A stretch of 64,000 nucleotides of DNA from Sipunculus nudus (Eukaryota > Annelida > Sipuncula > Golfingiida > Sipunculidae), in contig CM049314.1 of assembly GCA_026874595.1 (NCBI GenBank), positions 23,637,729-23,701,728 of the forward strand. The letters run 5' to 3'. The notes beneath the pieces were generated by a model that was given only the letters and a program-made list of their open reading frames with translations, was not told the origin of the DNA and made no database searches. The position numbers and the translations under genes are program-made. Positions 12,626-23,885 of the stretch are shown here, piece after piece. Every line of letters starts with the position of its first letter. Positions within the stretch are counted from its first letter, which is position 1.

Positions 12626-12627
<2 letters not shown>
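11222..12627. other. No gene seen
   Basis: Includes a T-rich tract (about 11405-11440) running into a short (TA)n at about 11453-11470. Near 11830 'ccaagcggaggttta' weakly resembles the start of the 'gtctgtctgtc' repeat family. Confidence 0.5.

Positions 12628-12676
<49 letters not shown>
12628..12676. repeat. (TA)n microsatellite
   Basis: About 24 uninterrupted AT units. The open frame through it is an artefact. Confidence 0.97.
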
Positions 12677-12679
<3 letters not shown>

Positions 12680-13513
12680 CTGTAATTTCCGTGGGTGTCA
12701 CTCCATTGACAGTTTTGACATTTAACTCACTTTCTTATTACTTATTAACATACTCATTATGATGATGTCTGGGGGCGAATTGGGACTAATACAAGTTTTC
12801 TAAATGTCAACTAGACCTCGGAGTCCTCAACATAGATATTGTTGACAGTTAATCCCTCTGAGACTTCCTTGGTTATTTCCCACGAGGTAGCGTACTTTAA
12901 TACTTAATGCTAATCAACGTTTATATTAAAGGATATAAGTCAAACATGTACGGCAATTTTGAATTATATATAATACATTGAGGGGCGAATTAATTATTGC
13001 TTTTGATATACATGTTCTTTTTCATTTACTACCATTATTCGATGTTATTTACAAATGTCACTTGATGAATTGCCACGAAGCCGCCTCTTTCCCTCCCAGT
13101 GATCGTGTATTTTCCCCAGTAATCATTTTACTTTTTATTTTCTTTCCGAACAGTAAGACGACAGCGGGTTTATACATACCGACAAGTGTTTCTATATCCT
13201 TACATGAACCCTTACAACCGCATGGGAATCCGGATTAAACTAATATGTTGGTATGTGTTTCTTCGTAGGTAGTAGAATTTTTGCGATGTCCTAATATTGC
13301 GATAATGTTGAAATGACAATCATTGCTACATGACAGTACATAGCTAGGACACACGCATGACTTTGAAAATCGTTGCAGGAAAGAAGATGCAGTACATCGG
13401 AGCTTCTATCTGTTAAAAATGATTAACACGTCAGTTAAGAAATTTCATACAGTCGAGTGGAATTGATTTTAAACCGATATCTACGTACACGTCTTAGGAG
13501 CTTTCAGTTTACC
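12677..13513. other. No gene seen
   Basis: Nothing recognisable. An 86-codon forward frame at 12978-13238 is hydrophobic and of chance length. Confidence 0.5.
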
Positions 13514-13807
13514 TAAGGCCAAAAAAGGTATGGTTCTAAGGTACGTTTTTTAATCAGTGCGGGCGGGCGATTTTTTTTATACCTTTTTTTGCATGTTCCG
13601 TTAAAAATGTCATATGATCAGGGAAAAGCATGATAATAACAGAATGTTTTGCTAAAAACAGGTAAAAGCACTACATAACAAACTAAATCTTATCAAAATT
13701 ATATTATTTTATCTTCTTGAAAGATGAAAATCTAAATTAAAAAACCTTGATGCGGTGGTTAAAATTGACACGGTCGGTGCCTGAGAACTATACCTTTTTT
13801 GGCCTAA
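13514..13807. mobile_element. PIF/Harbinger-like MITE with intact ends and target duplication
   Basis: The element runs from 13517 to 13804 (288 bp). Its left end 'ggccaaaaaaggtatggttc' and the reverse complement of its right end 'ggccaaaaaaggtatagttc' match over 28 bp with three mismatches. TAA occurs immediately outside both ends (13514-13516 and 13805-13807), consistent with a 3-bp target-site duplication. A 3-bp TWA duplication is the known hallmark of PIF/Harbinger transposons. The interior is AT-rich and has no long open frame, so it is non-autonomous. Class assignment is inference from the duplication length; the inverted repeats are directly visible. Confidence 0.85.
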
Positions 13808-15863
13808 TTAACGGCGTTTTATATTGCTGAGATGTCTTTAATCCCATCTGTGTAAATTAATGACCACAATTCCAAATCTGCCTCCTGTGTCCTATTGCAA
13901 GGTATAAAAAGAACACACACATTACAGCTGCGGTGAAATTCTGATCATATCACGTCACGTACTGGAGAAAAAAATTACTTGAATACTTCAAGGGGTGGTT
14001 TATCCAATGTGACACCCCACCCACGGATATTGTTTTTTTAACTTTTATCAGAACAAAATTGAATGTATCCGGCATCCTATTATCACGAGGATGGGAGTAA
14101 TTACTCAAGCGCGTGATATTCCGGCCTCTTTCCTGCTTCGGGTCTAATCGCCGCCAGACTCTCTCGACAGAGAGATTTGCGCCCTATGATCGTTCCCAGG
14201 GTATTTTGTGACGTATTAACATGACCCTTTCATGCTTTTGTCTCATAATTTTCTCGCGAGCATTTTCTAAAGCGTTCATTTTCTGCCATATTTTGGTAAA
14301 TAGTCAAATCTGGAATTCGCAAGTCCGATGTCGGAGGGTCAAAAAGGAGGAAAACAACACAGACGCATATCTGCTTGTATGAATAACACATCATAGATAA
14401 ACGTTAATATATTACCATTTTTTTATTTACGACAGGGTCTGATAGTCCTAATATACAGTAACTTATAATAAACTGTATGTCTACAGTTGTTTAACTTTGT
14501 ATAAACCCCGAGCATTAACAATTTCGGCCACAAGTTGACGATTCTATTATTCAACTGATGCCATCGAGGTCACCATTGATACAATTAATCCCTTGCCACG
14601 CAGTCAGAATATTAATTTAAATCGCTATTTAACCGACAATCAAGACAACAAAGGAAACAGAAGGAACAGACAAAACTTAAATTGTTCCGATAAAATTAAC
14701 CATATTCTTTGAAAAGTAACCAATGCCATCTAAATATATTAATTATCGACAATTCATTTGTTTGAATGGGATTTCATAGGACTGAATATTGAATATTATC
14801 ATCTGCTAATGGACCAGCACCAAGCCATTCCTGTAGTGCATTTAGTTGCAACAAAGTGTGTTGTTTCCTTTGACATTCGGTTTCTGAGTCTTAGACAACA
14901 CGCCCACTCTGTTTCCTATTTCCGTGTAGATGGAGTCAACACGACAAAATGAATATCGATCTTAATCTTAAAGTTCCCTCATTTAGATTAGACACAAAAC
15001 ATCAGGACAACAATAGATAATCCAGTTTTGTTATTAGTAGGAATAATTGTACAGAAGAACTATTTAATTAGCTTTGTATTTATATTTCAATTTTTATCGC
15101 CTTTTTCTCATTGTTCAGGCCGTTGTTTAATTAGCTTTGCATGATTGTATAGTGATTACATATTGTGACATTTTCGATAAGTTCTTGGTAACGCTGAGTT
15201 AATCTAAAAATAATTATAATTTTCTCATGGGTATAATCTTTGAGCCAATGAAGTGTGAAAAAGAAACATTCATTCAGTGTATTTAGGCCACGCTTTACTG
15301 TGTGCGAAGGGCATGCTTGAGTTTAAATGATATACAGAAACTGGACTTAAAGGGTATATGAGATATAAGTAATAAATGAATCATTGTTAAACAGCCTCTA
15401 CAACCAGAATGTTGTCAACTAAAACACCCTAAACGTTGCGCACATGGCAAGTGAACGCAGCCCAGCGGTCGGTGCTCGTGTACCTAACCGTACGCGTATG
15501 ATTGACCTTGCTCCTTGTAGCGGCCCTCTAACATTACGACTAGATTGCTGGTGTCAGAGTGCCTTTACATCTAGGTCCAAGAAACGAATTATAAGGCCCC
15601 ATGAGGATGCAAATATTTCCGTCATTTTTGACAACGTCTCATGGCCTACAGGTACACTGTCAATTGACATTACCAGATCAATCGTTAGCATTTTTAGTGT
15701 ACCTTCAAACAACACCAAACATGAGCGAGAAAAGTTCCGTTTTAATTCAACATATTGGTAAATCCCTCCGCATGTTTGTTAAATTTCTGACCGCATGAAT
15801 ACAGGCATGGCTCGTACGGGTAACTAGACGCAGACAACTTGTACGCGAAACAGGAAATGGCTC
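13808..15863. other. No confirmed gene
   Basis: A balanced-composition patch occurs at about 14090-14180. From ATG 15444 a 105-codon forward frame (MASERSPAVGARVPN...) runs to 15761 in a GC-richer stretch, overlapped by a second frame from 15601. Neither is longer than chance nor recognisable. They end about 100 bp before the X-box-like site at 15864. Confidence 0.45.
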
Positions 15864-15877
15864 GTTACCATGGAGAC
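15864..15877. promoter_or_regulatory. RFX X-box-like motif
   Basis: GTTACCATGGAGAC fits the two-half-site X-box pattern (GTNNCC, AT spacer, RGNNAC) bound by RFX factors, which drive ciliary genes in animals. The first half-site is canonical, the second (GGAGAC) is a common variant. No target gene is visible close by and single motif hits can be random. Confidence 0.35.
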
Positions 15878-16331
15878 GTGGTTTCAGTTTGGGTTGTTAG
15901 TTCACATGTATTCTCTTGTGGTAATTCACTATCCGTAGCCTAATGTTAAGATTATGGGCTGGTTACCGAAATATGAATGCAACATAATGAAAACCACTGC
16001 GATGCATTCCTCGATATTGCTTATATCACGACTCAAGTAGGCTTACCTGTCCAATTATCAGTCTGGTTGTAACGGCTATAAGCTCCTTGCAAACTGCTCT
16101 AAGCTCAAGCCGACTGGTCAACCTAGGCCCTATCCCCAAGTGACTCTCGTGCTATCAGTGATTATTTCATGGCCATATTTTAAAACTTTAGCCATATCCA
16201 GACTTTGGAGCGCTTTGGGGTCGTCATAATTGAGAGACGTGAAAACCCTTTGTTTTCATATATGTCATGGGATAGTGAAAATAAACGATAATAATGTTTG
16301 TCAAAGGCCATAATTAATTTTTCTCTCAGTG

Positions 16332-16334
<3 letters not shown>

Positions 16335-16368
<34 letters not shown>
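16335..16368. repeat. (TA)n microsatellite
   Basis: About 16 TA units, the first in a cluster of TA tracts up to 18.0 kb. Confidence 0.95.
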
Positions 16369-16370
<2 letters not shown>

Positions 16371-16602
16371 GTCCTTTAATAGAAACGTTAATTAACACTA
16401 ACTATTTATTACTCAACCCGATGGGAAATAATTCTGTGAATGTCAGAGGTCCGAACTGTCACCCACATCTGCATCGAGCACGCGAAGTCTCGTTGACATT
16501 TAGGAAACTTGTATTTGCTCCAATTAGCCCCATGATATATTCATAATGAGTATGTCAATAAGTTATAAGGTAGTGAGTTGAATGTCATGTAAAGCCAATG
16601 AC

Positions 16603-16606
<4 letters not shown>

Positions 16607-16642
<36 letters not shown>
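16607..16642. repeat. (TA)n microsatellite
   Basis: About 18 TA units followed by a broken TA-like stretch to about 16670. A separate (CA)n run lies at about 16782-16797. Confidence 0.95.
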
Positions 16643-16643
<1 letters not shown>

Positions 16644-16998
16644 GTATACATGTAAAAAATATATATATAACATGCTCTACAATAGTATCGAGCACTTAAG
16701 CTGGATTTGATATAACTACATAGTTATTTTTAGGTGGTTTTTAAACTGAGGTGGTCGTTAGGCAAGGTTTTACTTTATATGCACACACACACACACATTT
16801 ACATCCTAGCATAAAAACACTTGCAAATATGCTTGTATATATATATACCGTGTATAGGTAAATAGTCATAGACTGACTTATTCGAGCTTCGAATAGCTAA
16901 GGCTCGTGTGATAATAAATACGTCATTCTAAAAGGCGTCACTCTTACTCTTTACCAACACTTCAACTAAAGACTAACACGACTATACCATTAATTATT

Positions 16999-17026
16999 AT
17001 ATATATATATGTGTAAATATATATAG

Positions 17027-17062
<36 letters not shown>
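16999..17062. repeat. Interrupted (TA)n microsatellite
   Basis: Two TA blocks separated by 'gtgtaaatatatatagc', ending at a purine-rich 'gcgagggagagaggagaaag' stretch. Confidence 0.93.
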
Positions 17063-17064
<2 letters not shown>

Positions 17065-17405
17065 CGAGGGAGAGAGGAGAAAGCGACTAGATATTTCGTT
17101 TTATTTATTATTTATATATTGAAATATACAAATCTGGCTATGAGGGAGTAAAGAGGTTTTACGAATCTGTGCACAATGCCGTTATTTACGATTGGGCAAG
17201 GTTCTAGGTAGGAGTGTTAATATTAGTTATTTTAATTTTCTTTTTGTGCTAATATGTACTACTGTAGAAGGACTGCTCATCTTTCTTCGTTGTTCTTTCA
17301 GTTCATAAAACATCGGGAATAAAACATTTAATCACTGTAAGACCACCACTTTCCGACTCACGTCAATACAACACCGCCAGAAATTAAGACGAAGCACGCT
17401 ATCTG
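17063..17405. other. Contains an acceptor-like tract; no confirmed gene
   Basis: On the forward strand TTTCTTCGTTGTTCTTTCAG (17282-17301) is a strong acceptor look-alike. It is followed by 35 bases open in one frame (HKTSGIKHLIT) before a donor-like GTAAGA at 17337. No neighbouring exon was found. On the reverse strand an AATAAA at about 17102-17107 could serve the candidate exon at 17406-17611. Confidence 0.3.
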
Positions 17406-17611
17406 TCAGTAATGACGCCGTTTTCTTTCAAGCGTTGAATTGTTCCTCGCCAGAAGGCCAGCCACAATATTAATCATGCCGACATCCAATTTGGTTTCAT
17501 ATACCGCTGCAAATGTTTCCTGCCAACAGATCCTGACAATATAATTACATCCAGGAAGAAAACGATGATTATTTTGCAACGCCAAAATAACTGTTGTCAC
17601 AAAAAACACAG
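17406..17611 (-). CDS. Candidate terminal exon with hydrophobic segment (unidentified)
   Basis: On the reverse strand a pyrimidine-rich acceptor (CTTCTTACTTTTTTAG, just above 17611) is followed by 67 open codons to TGA 17408-17406. The predicted peptide begins with a hydrophobic run (VFFVTTVILAL), contains two cysteines within CNYIVRIC, an N-glycosylation sequon (NNST) and a basic tail (ERKRRHY). An AATAAA on the same strand lies about 300 bp downstream. The layout would suit the last exon of a membrane or secreted protein. The frame stays open upstream of the acceptor too, its length is within chance, and I recognise no family. Confidence 0.27.
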
Positions 17612-17754
17612 CTAAAAAAGTAAGAAGATATATAATCTCTTTCAGTATAAGCAACGTATCTGTAATGAATTATATACCAGGGATTTTTTCCCGATTTTGA
17701 TCGTTAGTATCATTATATTCCGCGTGCGAGTTAGTAACTAACGCTTAAGTAGAA

Positions 17755-17756
<2 letters not shown>

Positions 17757-17817
<61 letters not shown>

Positions 17818-17829
17818 TTATATATATAT
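17757..17829. repeat. (TA)n microsatellite
   Basis: About 27 TA units followed by a broken block (tgtatatttatatatatatg). Confidence 0.96.
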
Positions 17830-17915
17830 GACAAATAAAAATATTTATTTATTTATTTTATGTATTGGTGTACAATACTATCATGTATAAAAACCACTGC
17901 ACGCAAATGTTCACG

Positions 17916-17918
<3 letters not shown>

Positions 17919-17993
<75 letters not shown>
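17919..17993. repeat. (TA)n microsatellite
   Basis: About 33 TA units followed by 'tttatatatg'. It lies about 90 bp from the preceding tract. Confidence 0.96.
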
Positions 17994-18595
17994 GTAAACC
18001 TTGCAGCAAACAAAGAGTAACAAAGGATTTCAAAAGCAAAGGTCCCTTCCCGGCCTTAAAACACATCGCAATGTTTTTATTCAGTAAGAAGCCTCATTGA
18101 TTTTCTATCCCTCGGCATGTACAAATGGAACCTCCTAATTAATTAATATCTCATAAGCTGTTTTGGGCTTCTGTACTACTTAATGTAACGGCTAGACAGC
18201 CGAGCTCCAAGGGACTAAGAGGAATAAAGACGGGGCCGGCCAGGAATAGGTAGAGAAGCTGAACAGTCTGGAAGACGAGGTAGCACACTGCGCATACTCG
18301 GGCTAAAGAGAGTACCTCTCTGGTATTAAGGGATTATGGGAGTCACAATCTGACCCCCAGAATGCACCGCGACTTTTACATACACAAGCAGCTTAGGTAA
18401 AATGTAGTGAAGAAGGTTATGTCTTCTGTTTAAATATGTTGGACAAGAATTGATTTAAGGCAAATAACATAAACATGGGTGTTTTTGTGGTAAAGACTTT
18501 ACGGAATAAGTAATATTTTGGAAGCATACGCATGTGAAATATAAACAGGTGTTTCCTAGAAATGTAATAGATTTGAAAGCTTAATATGTATATTG
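17994..18595. other. No gene seen
   Basis: A purine-rich GC-balanced patch lies at about 18195-18310. No coding or RNA feature recognised. Confidence 0.5.
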
Positions 18596-18830
18596 TGGTT
18601 TGCAGAAGCGGATCCAGAGGGGGGGGGGGGGGGGTCCCGGGGGTCCTGACCCCCCCCCCCCCCTCTTTTCATCAGAAACAACTTTTTTTAAGGGCTTCAG
18701 ACAAAATTTTGCCGCCTGGACCCCCCCCCCCCCCCCTTTTCAGACCTGAGGACCTTCTTTTAGGGTTTTCATTTGTCTTCCTTGGTTGGACCCCCCCTTT
18801 TCCTAAATACTGGATCCGCCCCTGGTTTGC
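18596..18830. mobile_element. hAT-like MITE, complete, with 8-bp target duplication
   Basis: TGGTTTGC occurs exactly at 18596-18603 and 18823-18830. Between them lies a 219-bp element that starts 'agaagcggatccag' and ends 'ctggatccgcccc', imperfect inverted ends sharing GCGGATCCAG. An 8-bp duplication with short GC-rich ends is typical of hAT transposons. The interior carries long G and C homopolymers (about 18618-18634, 18650-18663 and 18720-18737) and no transposase. Partial relatives occur at 11050, 39932, 41221 and 48398. The 137-codon frame from 18586 is a homopolymer artefact. Confidence 0.85.
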
Positions 18831-19655
18831 TGTGTTACAGATTGTAGACGTGATGATTATATATAGAGTACTGGGTGACTGTGGTACGTACGAAACGAAT
18901 CTAATTGACAAGAGGTCTAAAATTAATGGACACTATAAGAAAGCACCAGGAGAGCGCACACCTCCGCCGACCCTTGAGTCTCATCGCATAAACGGTTAAT
19001 CCTTCATAGTCTTGGTGCTATATGTGTATGTATTGTATTTTTACCCTATTAGTGTCATTTTGGTCATTTGAACGGAAATTATTTCAATGTTAAACTGACT
19101 ATCCACATATTGTTTATATGCAGAAGAGAATGATCGGGGTGTCTTCCTTTTTAAGATGAACTTGCCCTATTCTAACATAGGCAAAAACTGGCAAGTACGA
19201 CCAGCAAAAAACAGACTGGTTTAGTTTCCCCGCTTTAAGCTTATTTTAAAGAAAAAAAATCCAAGCTGACGAGAAGAGAGAAATATTCTCCGCTCTGGCC
19301 GGCGCTGTGGATTTTGGTTGCTTTTTTTACAAGAATATCCAACTCGTTAAAGAACTGAAGATAGATAAACTAAAAACATGTGCGTCAGGATAATCTCATT
19401 TAAGGGCCAAACGTCAATACGACTGCAGTGAAAGCCAATTTTAGATCCTACTAACTTAACTAAATGGGCCACAAATCACGATACTCAACTGTAGCGTCAT
19501 TATATTTCACTGTGTTCCATGGCACTTGGAAGTCCTACGACAAGAAAGCAATCAGACAGTAGTGGGACTAATTCGTGCTGGACAATAGCTAAATGTGTCT
19601 TTACTACGCGTTCCTGGACAGTAACAGAGAAATACTGGGGATTTTTATTTCTTAC
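18831..19655. other. No gene seen
   Basis: Unique-looking sequence. The forward 70-codon frame at 19519-19731 lies antisense to the micro-exon candidate below and shows no motif. Confidence 0.5.
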
Positions 19656-19698
19656 CTTCAATGACGACTTCGTGTACAAAAATCAGCAGTGCAAATAT
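19656..19698 (-). CDS. Candidate 43-nt internal micro-exon
   Basis: On the reverse strand the sequence TTTTTGTTTCTGTCTTTCCAG (an excellent acceptor) is followed by 43 bases and then GTAAGAAA (an excellent donor, preceded by GAAG). Only one of the three frames is open: IFALLIFVHEVVIE plus one base, so entry is in phase 0 and exit in phase 1. The hydrophobic peptide could be part of a signal peptide or membrane segment. Both borders match consensus closely, better than any other site seen in this window. No partner exons were found and homology cannot be tested here. Confidence 0.35.
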
Positions 19699-21184
19699 CT
19701 GGAAAGACAGAAACAAAAAGTAAAATTATAGAAGGATATGTGTCAAAAGGTGAACAGCACTGGGTATTTTCTTGTTAGTCATGCTCTTAACCAGTTGATA
19801 TATGATCACCTAGTAATATAAACTACTAACATATGCACTGAAAAAAGACACATATATCATAACGCAAGTTTAGTGCAAAGGTTTGAAAATATAATAAACG
19901 TAAAACAAAGTAAAGTCAAATTCATTTCTGTAAGATCATACGGATATTGCTTGACTATTAGAAACTGCAAACGTAAGCTGAGCCGAAAAAAAACTCTGTG
20001 GAAACATATAGAGCGGAACCTCCAACGTCCGTATTAAATGTGTTAAACGTTCTTTTCACTGTTTTCGCTAAAAATGCCTGTATTCCAGAGTGAATGTATT
20101 TATGAAGTGTCAGTAAAGAGAGGTCTATTTCTAACCTCGTACACCAACAAATTAGGTCAAAGAAAAAGTCGTTTCCCTGTGGCTGCACCTAATAAATCTA
20201 TGAACATGGAAAAATAGATGTCGAATGTCTGAATGACAATCACGTCTAATGGGTCATGTGATATTGTGATCTAGGAATGTACATTAGGGTTACATCCTAA
20301 ACAAATAGGCTAATAGATTTTTGCCGTTAAGTTCTTTTGTTTCATGTTTTAAAATCGTTCTCAGATAGCTTAATAGTAGGCTCTATATTTATTTTCCCAT
20401 GGGTAATTTTTCCATGCATCTGTCGTCCAAGAGTCATTATCCAGAACTGTGACGATTCACCAGTTCATTGATACATTACAATTCAAATTCAAATATCACA
20501 TCTGTATCTTCAGATATCTTTGTATTTATATGTTGACGATATATGACCATTCAACGGAAACTCCGACTGGCGTATCAGACATTTAATAATGGTCAGCGAC
20601 CAAGCGTGTGTAAGGCAAATCATCATTGGTCAGATATCAGCTAAACGGTATCCGATTGGCTAACCACCGCGCGGTCTAACCAACTGAAGGAGCTGTATCG
20701 TTATTCATCATGTCATTTAACTCTAAAAAGAAGGAGAAGCAGTGATCTCGTAGTAAAATATGTAAATTGTATTAAATTTATGCAAGAAACGATTCAGAAA
20801 TCAGACACGGCGCTTTGTTAGATTTAAAACCGTTGACAAAAATCATAATTGGAATGTGGACGAATGCATCAACACTTTCTTATTACACGATTCAATGCTG
20901 AAATGTGACCTAGGCATTAATGACAGGCATTGTATAGCTTCATCAGTCATTCGAGAAGATCTGGACGAAAACCACAAGAAATAATTATTGACACCAGAAT
21001 TGGTGATGTTTCTCATTTTTCTATAAGAAAAATAGTAAACGTGTTTGACAGACACTATTATTCCGACGATTTTAGGTGTGCAATGTGATCACTTTATCTA
21101 AACAGGTTTTAAATAAGTTCCGTGCGACGATTAGTATCACTGACAGGTTCACTTCATCTTATAATTTTTCCAATTTTTTTTCAG
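19699..21184. other. No gene seen
   Basis: Several short reverse frames (19958-20188, 20843-21055) are of chance length. No repeat recognised. Confidence 0.5.
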
Positions 21185-21252
21185 CCAATCGATTGGTTAA
21201 TAATGATATAATAAAACTTGTGAATCCAGATATTTATCAAAATATAGATTGA
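21185..21252 (+). CDS. Weak candidate terminal exon
   Basis: TTTTTCCAATTTTTTTTCAG, ending at 21184, is a strong acceptor look-alike. It is followed by a frame (NRLVNNDIIKLVNPDIYQNI) ending at TGA 21250-21252, with AATAAA at 21287-21292. All parts are AT-rich motifs that arise easily by chance here, and the peptide is not recognised. Confidence 0.15.
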
Positions 21253-21902
21253 TTATTATTACTTGATGATTAATCTTTTAATTGTGAATAAAACCATATC
21301 ATATAACATCATACAGAAAAAGTCAAACGGATAAATTGATATTTTACAGAATGGTATACCTGTGCATTTCTTAATACTGGATATAAGCGATCCTGTGTAT
21401 TTAAATGAGAAATTAAATTGCAAAATTTCTCGCATGTTTCTGTATCATGCTTTCCGTCAGAATCACTTATGTCAGATTTTCTCTAATTCATAAATATCTC
21501 TGCCGTCAATCTTCGATTATTTTCATAAGTTAAACCATTGTCTTCCAGTAAGTAGTTATACATGTACATTTGGACAAAGTCGGCTGTTTAGTAAGTAAAT
21601 ATAATACGAAAACTCAATTTTTCTCAATCAAGGTATACTGAAAAAACACAAAAACGAGTATTGGTTAGACAATTTACTTCATGCATATACCTCATTTCGC
21701 AAATAACAACAAATACAATATTACTCAAATATCAGAGAAACCATTATATTTATTCCTTGGGGTAACCGTGGGTCACGTGGTTTCTGAGGAACCGACAGGT
21801 AAACTACATTAAACTACAGGAGAAAATGTCTCCGGGTGGAGCTATATGTTAGCCAGCTGGCCTCACTTATAAGTTACCCACACAGTTTATGGTACTGAGA
21901 AG
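21253..21902. other. No gene seen
   Basis: AT-rich sequence with a CACGTG E-box in 'gggtcacgtgg' near 21773. The E-box precedes the small ORF at 21903 by about 130 bp. Confidence 0.45.
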
Positions 21903-22028
21903 ATGGGTTTGGTAGTTATGACGATGATAATGATGCTCTGGATGTCCATCCTCAGTGATGAACGGCGGCGGCTTATGAACTTTAAGAATTTTGGAAAACG
22001 TAATAACCCAGCCCAATATTGCTCGTGA
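21903..22028 (+). CDS. Small ORF resembling an amidated-peptide precursor
   Basis: An ATG in good context (agaagATGG) opens 41 codons to TGA 22026-22028. The N-terminus (LVVMTMIMMLWMSILS) is strongly hydrophobic and could be a signal peptide. It is followed by DERRR, then LMNFKNF, then GKR, then NNPAQYCS. Basic residues, a short peptide and Gly-Lys-Arg are the known processing layout of C-terminally amidated neuropeptides; the product would be LMNFKNF-amide. I know no family with this peptide. An out-of-frame upstream ATG lies 13 bases earlier, a 101-codon reverse frame overlaps it, and an ORF of this size is expected by chance. Confidence 0.2.
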   Translation: MGLVVMTMIMMLWMSILSDERRRLMNFKNFGKRNNPAQYCS

Positions 22029-22829
22029 TCTTATTTGCCCTATTTTTTCATAATGGCAAAAGGTTTTGGTAAGCCTACTGATGTAATTTACTAGAAATTG
22101 GCTTTGTAAGGAATACAAGCTTCCGCTATGTGGGCCTTCATACATCCCATATTCGGAGGTTAATTCGTGCATAAGAGATTGTATATATTACATATATGAC
22201 TATTCATTGATGATGTTCTTCCATCCGGACCATGTGCCGCATCCACACCTAAATCTTATCGATTTTTAATTGGCTCTTCCCCGAAATGCCACGATTTCAT
22301 GAGATTCCGTTCAGGATTGCGGAAAGAACACACACACAAAACACACACACTGGCGGCAATGAACGCATACCCTATTAGTTGAGGCAATTAAATAGCATTC
22401 AAGCGGCATTTTTTTTATTTGTAATACAAACAGTTTAGTCTATTAAAAATCTATTGAAAATGTCATCTTGCAGTGGGAATGTGTCCTTGATTAGTTCATG
22501 AGTTTGTGAAGTGTTTCTGGAACACTCAGTAAGTGAATTTGTAGGTCAATTTACTGTTTCTTTAATTTCTTGCCGTGAAGAGACAGGGGCTTCAGGAAAT
22601 TTAGTTAAGATTGCGACCTTTAAATTCTTCCTTGGGTTTGTCTATGGCCGGAATGATGGTGTTGCCTGTTACTTTAGAAGGAGCTTTACTATATGATATA
22701 TGATTCACACGTATTTGTGGATTTCATGATCAACAGAAAACAGAGAGGAATAATTCAAAAATTTAAATTGAAGTTTAGACATAAAATAAAATTAAATACT
22801 TGTACATCAACATGAAAAAAAATACCTTT

Positions 22830-22832
<3 letters not shown>
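22029..22832. other. No gene seen
   Basis: Contains two short (CA)n runs near 22329-22350. No convincing frame. Confidence 0.5.
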
Positions 22833-22875
<43 letters not shown>

Positions 22876-22877
22876 GT
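22833..22877. repeat. (TA)n microsatellite
   Basis: TA tract with one TT break near 22864, then TA-like sequence and a short (TG)n. Confidence 0.95.
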
Positions 22878-23885
22878 ATTTATATGTGTGTGTAATCATA
22901 TTCTTTAAACACATTTGCTCATGCAGTGTATTACACCTCTTTTTTTAATAACTTTTATAATGTTGATAAACAAGCAGTTCTAGCGAAAGGATGTGCTTTC
23001 AAAAAGTTCTGTTCTCTGCATATTTTCACCAAATTCACCTTCTTGTATTCCACAGGAATTCATCAAATGATTCTACTGATGGCACCAAACAGCGTTTTCA
23101 TTAACATTATTCTGGCCGTCTATTTGTTAACACACAGACCGCCGGGCTGACCTTACTGACCTGTCCGTGATGGAAATCGATTCATGGACGCTGTTAACCT
23201 TGTCTCAGAATCCTCGCCGCTCCCGGCGACTGCGTAATGGTATTAGCAGTGAACTTATTATATGACATCTTGATGAATACAAACTGGACAAGAGGATTTC
23301 ATTTGTAAACACCTAAGGGCTGTTCCCTGCAGTCAGTCAAACTGACATACCATCTGTTTTATTTTGACATTTAATACATTGGACATATTTTCACATATTA
23401 TATAAGCCTGATGACCATATATTGTCATTTAAGACAAAGTATATAATATAAATTATCTGCTTTATATTCATATTAAACAGATAAGACTCAAACCATGGAT
23501 CTTAATTCTCATGTTTTATACAATTATAATACATGTCTATTTCTTATTACAATTTATCATATTGTATACTAATTCTTTATCTTTATTCTCACTTCGTGTA
23601 TAGTAATAATACATAATTATCATTGGTCATATATTAATATTTGACAGTATATACAGGTGTGCTCCGTCTTAATTGACAGTACATAAGTACATAACTACTG
23701 TCAACTGGATATCAAAATTAACCATGTAAAATTCCCATCGTGGCCGTTTATTATAATTCTAAAAGTAGAAATAATATTCAACCACCACCTGTTATATATA
23801 AAATTTATTATATCTATTAAATCTATATTTTACTGCTATCAACTCGATATCAACACTAAACATGTGAAATACCTATCCCGGACGT
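22878..23885. other. Very AT-rich, no gene seen
   Basis: Nothing recognisable. A short phrase, 'actgtcaactggatatcaaa', recurs diverged near 23834 ('actgctatcaactcgatatc'). Confidence 0.5.

Noticed and set aside
18586-18999. 137-codon forward frame with poly-Gly and poly-Pro
   Set aside because: It runs through the G and C homopolymers of the hAT-like MITE.
22446-22530. Exon between a 'catcttgcag' acceptor and a GTAAGTG donor
   Set aside because: All three frames contain stop codons.
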